A stretch of DNA of 64,000 bases from positions 487,337 through 551,336 of the forward strand of contig JNVV01000002.1 of assembly GCA_000733355.1 (NCBI GenBank), in the 5' to 3' direction. This document shows positions 59,339 through 64,000 of the stretch, in pieces (position 1 is the first letter of the stretch; the number at the start of each line of letters is the position of its first letter). The stretch comes from Falciphora oryzae (lineage: Eukaryota; Ascomycota; Sordariomycetes; Magnaporthales; Magnaporthaceae). The notes below the pieces were generated by a model, which saw only the letters and a list, made by a program, of their open reading frames with translations, was not told where the DNA came from and made no database searches. The position numbers and the translations under genes were made by a program.

Positions 59339-59749
59339 CAGCCAAAAAAGCCCAGCTTTGCCCTCAGCTCCCCACGGGCGCGCCACAAAGCACCTGTCGG
59401 TCGACTGACCTGCCAAACTTTTCCACTGTGCAAGGAGAAAATTCCTGGGGCGGGGGATCAGCAACAGAAAAACTAAGGAAATATTGGAAAATATGTCTGC
59501 ACCCGTACGTCGGCGACCGCAATAAATACCCCGACTGCCGTTCCTTTCCTTTCCCCCTTCCCAGTAAATCATCCCGCGCTTTTGCCGCCCGCCTGAGCAT
59601 GGGTGCCGGGTGAGGAGACGCGAATCATTGGAAGAAGACAATATTGGATGGGCTCGGGGCAAGGCCATCCCACGCTCGCTCGGCATCCAGCCAATTCAGG
59701 ACCAACACGACACGTCCCGTGGCAAGCCCAATTTCTCAATTGCTCTTCC

Positions 59750-59779
59750 TTTTTTATTTTATTTTATTTTATTTTATTT
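59750..59779. repeat. (TTTTA)n simple repeat
   Basis: About five TTTTA units about 400 bases to the right of the poly(T) tract. Confidence 0.9.
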
Positions 59780-62474
59780 CTGCTCCCCACCCACAAAAGC
59801 TGGACCCAGTTGTCCGCTATGCCGGGCCGATAGGTGTTTGATGGGTTCCATCTCGCAAGCCACCTGCAAAGAGACGCAGCAGGCACTGAAAGGCCAAAGA
59901 AAAATATGCGTGGCGAGTCATTCCGGTTTTTTCCATGTGCGATGGGTCTTTACGGAGAACGGGGTCCCTCCTTTGCGCCCTTACAGTTGCATGTGTATCG
60001 CGAACACCGGCGAGGCGTGCTGGGGCGTGGGGCCCAACTGGGGATAAAGCGGTGGAGCTTCGAGAGAGCAAAGAGAGGGCCTGTTGGTGTCTTGTCTGTC
60101 TCTTGTCGCTCACTAACTGGCCTGGGCGGGCGAGCGAGCCAACAACGGAGCAAAAAGTCAACCACTCGGGGCGACGGACTCGAGCGCCCCGGCTGAGCTG
60201 TTCGAGGCTCTTGGAGGGGAAAGGGAGGGAGAGAAGTATGCCACAGTGCCATCGCTCTTCACATGCACCCATGGCGCCGCCTCGGTCTTCCTCTTTTGTG
60301 ATTGACCAGGCGTTTTTAGTTTAACCAGGCTAGCGAAGCCAGCCGCTGCAAGGACTGGCGATTTAGCCAGCTACCCTGGTCAAGGTCGCATGGCATGTGC
60401 AGGAGTGTCCCGCGCGTGGGATGGGTTTTTTCTCCTTCTTTCTAATGAGTAGAAAGTCATCATAATAGCAAGCCGCGTTGCGGACCCTCGAAAATCATTA
60501 CCGTTGCCGGGTGCATCCCCGGCGTCGCGAGGAGCCCAACGGCCGAGGCTGATAGGTGGCGCTTCCGTCGGTGCCACAGAGCGGACGGGCGGCTGCTGGG
60601 GCCGGCGAAGTGGATCTCTGTTCGGGTCCGAACATCTCGGCCTCTATTTTGGCATGTTTCGTTGATGCGGAGCAAGTCGCTTGCATCCAGAAGAGGGGAA
60701 AAGCTGATGATGCAGGGGAGAGACCGATCTCGGGGTGCATCGGATGGTCCCTCTGAGCAAGAAGATTGAGCGTCATCCAAAGAATTCCACCCTACCGTAG
60801 CTGGGCTTTTGTCCATACATGAGCGGGAGCCAATCAGGCTGAGCCTAATCCAATCAGAGAGCTCTTTGCGGCTGGGCGTAGTGGGCAGCTCGGCCAAGGA
60901 GGAAGCGCCTTCCCGCCAGCCCTGAGATGCGGCATCCATATCCTTTTGGTGATGCGCAGGTGACGGTTGGTCACATGGCTGGCTCTCCTTCCCACACAGA
61001 GTAAAAGGAAGCTACACATCGAACCTTAGTGGTGGCTCAAAGTTGAGGTTTTGCTGGATGGATGGTGGGCGCCACGCCACGGCCACCCATCCCGTCCATC
61101 CACCGGCCGGCAAGCCTGGAATGGAATGCGCTGCTTGGTATTTCGCCCAGAACAGAAGCGGCTAGAGGCTCGCGAGCCATGGGGTTAGCAGTTCCACTCG
61201 GGCTACAACCGCTCGCCGGATGAAGCGGAACACAGATGTCGGTCGCTGGATGCGGCCGGCCAGGAGGGGCGGGCGAGGACCTGGATCTCCTGTCTCTCTC
61301 CATCCCCGTCTCGCTCCTCCTCATCCGCCTTCCGTGGAGGGGCGTGAGGGGTTTTGGAGGAAGGGTGGGGTTGAAACGCCAAACCATCAAGAGGTAGGAT
61401 CAAGAAAGCAGAAAAAACGAAACCAAGGCATCTGGACCGCAAACGGAATTGGCTGGTTCCCAGGTTCAATTCGAACAACCTACGACTTTTGATTGAACGG
61501 GAAAATATCAAATGGGCGTGGTTCAGCGGTTCCAGGGGGTGCCAGTGGCATGGCGAGGGGCCCCATCCAATAGGCTGACAGGCCGGGCGTGGGGGACACA
61601 TTTCTCCCGCGCCCCACCGGTTGCGACTCCAGACCGTTGGCGCATGCACGGACCTGGCGGCGTGGGGTAAAATGAGGAACAAAAAAAAAATTGACGTGAA
61701 AGAAGCAAAGACGAATGTGCGCAGTGCGCACGCACCGACCTACCTGTCCTGACCACCATACCGCTCATGTCGTGTGTTGTCTGCGTCTGACTTGGGGGTG
61801 GTGTGTGTCCCACTGCGCCGCAAGTGTGAGTGTGTGTGGGTGGGAGCGGGCCAGACCCCACCACAAGACATAGAGGGGTGTCCTCCAAGAAGGATGTCAT
61901 CAAGGGCGTGTGCGAGAGCCGCTGTTTTTCATCCCGCGCTGGGGGATTTGGGGCGAGACGCAGATGGCGATGGCGATGAGGTGGCAAGCGAGGAGAGGGG
62001 TTTTCGGTCGATCGTTTCCCGTCCCGCGTCGGGGAGCCTGTCCGGCCGTCTCCGCCCGAAGTTGTCGTCGTCATCGCCATCGTGGGCTGTCGGGGCAAGT
62101 GGGATCAAGGGGTTGGTGTTGTCTTGTCCGCGCACATCCTCCGATCCTCCCTCTGCCTGAACGCTTCATCCTCTTCCCGGCCTGCTCCCCCCTGACTCCA
62201 GTTCAGACTTCCTTTTTGCTTCCAGGCCATCCAGGGATGTGTTTTTGGTCCTGAGTCGGCTTTGACGGCGTTGAGCTTCGGTGGACGGTCCTTCGGTTGT
62301 GGTGTCGCCGTCTCAAGGTCGTCCACCAACTCACTCGGCTCCAAGTGGAATCGGATAGGGGTTGGGTGCTTGGAGTCTAGAGGTCAAAGACGGTGCGGAC
62401 TCACTCCCATCTTTGTATCCTCACTGAGGGTTCGCTTTAGAACGCGAGGTGCAAAAAAAGAGAACGTGCGTCTC

Positions 62475-63263
62475 TTATCTTTTCAAACTCTGCCGTCCTT
62501 GCCCGGCCGGCCAAGCAGGTCAGGCGGGCCTATTGCGAATTTCTGGAGGCGATTAGCAAATAGGTAGGAGATAGGAACTGGTTTCTACCTATCTGCTTCT
62601 CACGGAGTGAGCACTCTGCGATGTCATCGTCTTGGCGGCCATGTTTGTCGATAGGAGCCCAGCGACGGGCGGCCCCTATCTGGTATCGGCGTCTCTCATA
62701 CCGACCTTCCTATCTCTAATTATTATACTGACGATCGCGCTATACATAAGTGGGCCGCCACGGGACTTTGCACCCGCCGACATCACTTGCTCCTATCAAA
62801 AGGACCTGGGCGGATAGTCGACCGGCCTCACTCCCAAGATATCGGTGTGTCTTCTTGGACTGAGCCCTTCTCATTCGACGCTGCGGCGCAGCCCCAAGGA
62901 CCCTTATCTGACGCCGACGCATCGAACCCCTGCAATGGCATCGCATTTCTGATCGCGTGCTGCTCTTGCGACATGGCCAATCGCCAATGGCGGCTATCTC
63001 TCCGCCATATCAACCCTACCCTACGCACATGCCATTCCTGCCTTGGCCCCCAGTACCGAAGCATGCATATGTACAATGCGCGTGCGCGCACCGCAAGGCC
63101 CTGCATCTTTTTCAAGCAGTTGCCATACCCGTTCAAAAAAGGGGGCATGGAGAGCCAATGGGACCTGATGGTCGAGATAACGAGGCGTCTCTGTGTTGCA
63201 GTTTGCGAATATCGACTGCATCTCCAAAAGGTCGGCATCTCAGGGGGCGTGGAATGCTTATCT
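62475..63263. promoter_or_regulatory. Cluster of GATA-factor sites
   Basis: By eye I count ten HGATAR or YTATCD sites: 62475, 62569, 62589, 62649, 62676, 62710, about 62793, 62904, 62994 and 63175, plus one at 63258. About two would be expected by chance at even base composition. Several are the strong form AGATAA/TTATCT. They precede the gene starting at 63811 and could be bound by AreA or another GATA factor. Confidence 0.4.
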
Positions 63264-63810
63264 GGCCTCTGCATTCCCCAGTCTTGGGCCCCTTTCTCCC
63301 TTGACCGCTGGAGAACTGGTCATAAATAAATGTCCGGGGAGCTCCACGCGATTCCTCAGATCAGGGGTAGCCCTGGCTATTCTGGGGAACCCTGAAAGGA
63401 AGACGAGAAGGCTCCCTTTCTCAGGCTCCTTTCTTCCTCAGCCACATAGCCTCCATCCAGGGGAAATCTCCCATGTGTCTCACATGGCGATATGGTAAGT
63501 GCCTGCTCTCGGCTTTGTGGGTGACGGAGGGCCGCCTCTCGGCATTGTGCCCGCCACAATGCAAGACTCACGACCAGGCGCCGGATCCGGTCACCAGGCC
63601 GCATCCATACGCCGGCCTTTGTCAACGGCCGCTCAGTGGCGGCCATCTTTGTCGTTCCTGTCAATACCGTCCCGGGCATGCCGATTCATACTTGATGGAG
63701 GGCAGCCGGGTGTTGTGGCCCCATGGCCGTCGGGTTCGTGACCCTCAACGGCACACGAATGCAATATTGGCTTCTTCTGCCATACTACCGAAGAACTGAA
63801 ATAGGCCGTG

Positions 63811-64000
63811 ATGATACCCGCCAACATGTCCAGAAAACCGGCGGCGTCCTGGGGTAGACCCTTCACCTTCGGCTACGGCCCCATTATTCTAATCCTGCTT
63901 GTCTTCCTGGCCGGCACGCCTGGGGCCACCGCCCACGATGGGCCTCACAGCGACGGCGCCGAGGATACCAGCGCCAGCGCCAGCCGCGAGCCCACATCGA
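63811..64000 (+). CDS. Partial gene: secreted or membrane protein N-terminus
   Basis: The frame opens at ATG 63811, after an in-frame stop at 63802-63804, and runs off the window after 63 codons. A short basic start (MIPANMSRKPAASWGR) precedes a hydrophobic stretch (PIILILLVFLAGTPGATA), which looks like a signal peptide or signal anchor. A His/Asp/Ser-rich segment (AHDGPHSDGAEDTSASAS) follows. That pattern occurs in several fungal membrane proteins, including Ytp1-like proteins, but 63 residues are not enough to assign a family. Met at 63826 is an alternative start. The GATA-site cluster lies upstream. Confidence 0.6.
   Translation, partial: MIPANMSRKPAASWGRPFTFGYGPIILILLVFLAGTPGATAHDGPHSDGAEDTSASASREPTS

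Larger units (their letters stand above)
55535..63810. other. 8.3 kb region without a recognisable gene, upstream of areA
   Basis: This lies between divergent genes: areA (-) and the partial gene at 63811 (+). The left part should hold the areA promoter and a probably long leader; a CA/CT microsatellite lies at about 56000-56020. Further right are a 24-base T run (59315-59338) and a TTTTA repeat (59750-59779). Open frames up to about 240 codons, such as 58961-59686 (-), cross the T run and show no domain. A GATA-site cluster lies at 62475-63263. I saw no tRNA, rRNA or transposon genes. Confidence 0.5.

Noticed and set aside
61455..61485. GGTTCAATTCGAAC, resembling a tRNA T-loop
   Set aside because: It is a short palindrome around TTCGAA without the rest of a cloverleaf.

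Overview
The window is nuclear DNA of a filamentous ascomycete (Pezizomycotina, probably Sordariomycetes). Genes are monocistronic, on both strands, with short GT..AG introns of about 55-195 bases and GC-rich third codon positions. The set of orthologs is typical of moulds: an AreA/NIT2/NUT1-type nitrogen GATA factor, a Gin4/Hsl1 kinase with a C-terminal KA1 domain, a Dbf2/Sid2 kinase, SMC5, Mrs2 and an N-terminally extended fumarase. I cannot name the species. There is no operon, prophage, CRISPR array, rRNA or convincing tRNA, and I saw no intact transposon or secondary-metabolite cluster.

Layout. 465-2281 (-) fumarase; 3727-7682 (-) Gin4/Hsl1 kinase; 9299-12737 (+) SMC5; 16317-18577 (-) Pho80/Pcl-type cyclin. 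An 11.2 kb stretch without a recognisable gene follows. Then come 29769-31696 (-) mitochondrial Mg2+ channel Mrs2; 32375-33587 (+) an uncharacterised F-box-like protein; 34392-35510 (+) a secreted L-asparaginase; 35794-36663 (-) a CREG-like secreted flavin-fold protein; 37955-40122 (+) the Dbf2 kinase, with an in-frame coding-like tail to 40359; 43133-44098 (+) a GPI-anchored Cys/Gly-rich wall protein; 45250-46530 (-) phosphopantothenate-cysteine ligase; 47006-48442 (-) an MFS monocarboxylate-type transporter; 49711-50826 (-) a WBP11-type splicing factor; and 52138-55534 (-) AreA. After an 8.3 kb region without a clear gene, a partial secreted or membrane protein starts at 63811 and runs off the end.

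Functions. Four genes act in cell cycle or morphogenesis (Gin4, SMC5, the Pcl-type cyclin, Dbf2). Several serve core metabolism (fumarase, CoA synthesis, mitochondrial Mg2+). AreA is a global nitrogen regulator, and the secreted asparaginase is the kind of nitrogen-scavenging gene it usually controls. Three head-to-head gene pairs share upstream regions (Gin4/SMC5, Mrs2/F-box-like, CREG-like/Dbf2).

I found no clear novel multi-gene system. The points most worth checking are the in-frame coding-like extension after the Dbf2 stop codon, the two possible start sites of fumarase, the two very long non-coding stretches beside regulatory genes, the many long poly(A)/poly(T) tracts confined to non-coding DNA, and a cluster of GATA sites before the partial gene at the right end. 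Exon borders are read by eye from splice signals and reading phase; no search was run.
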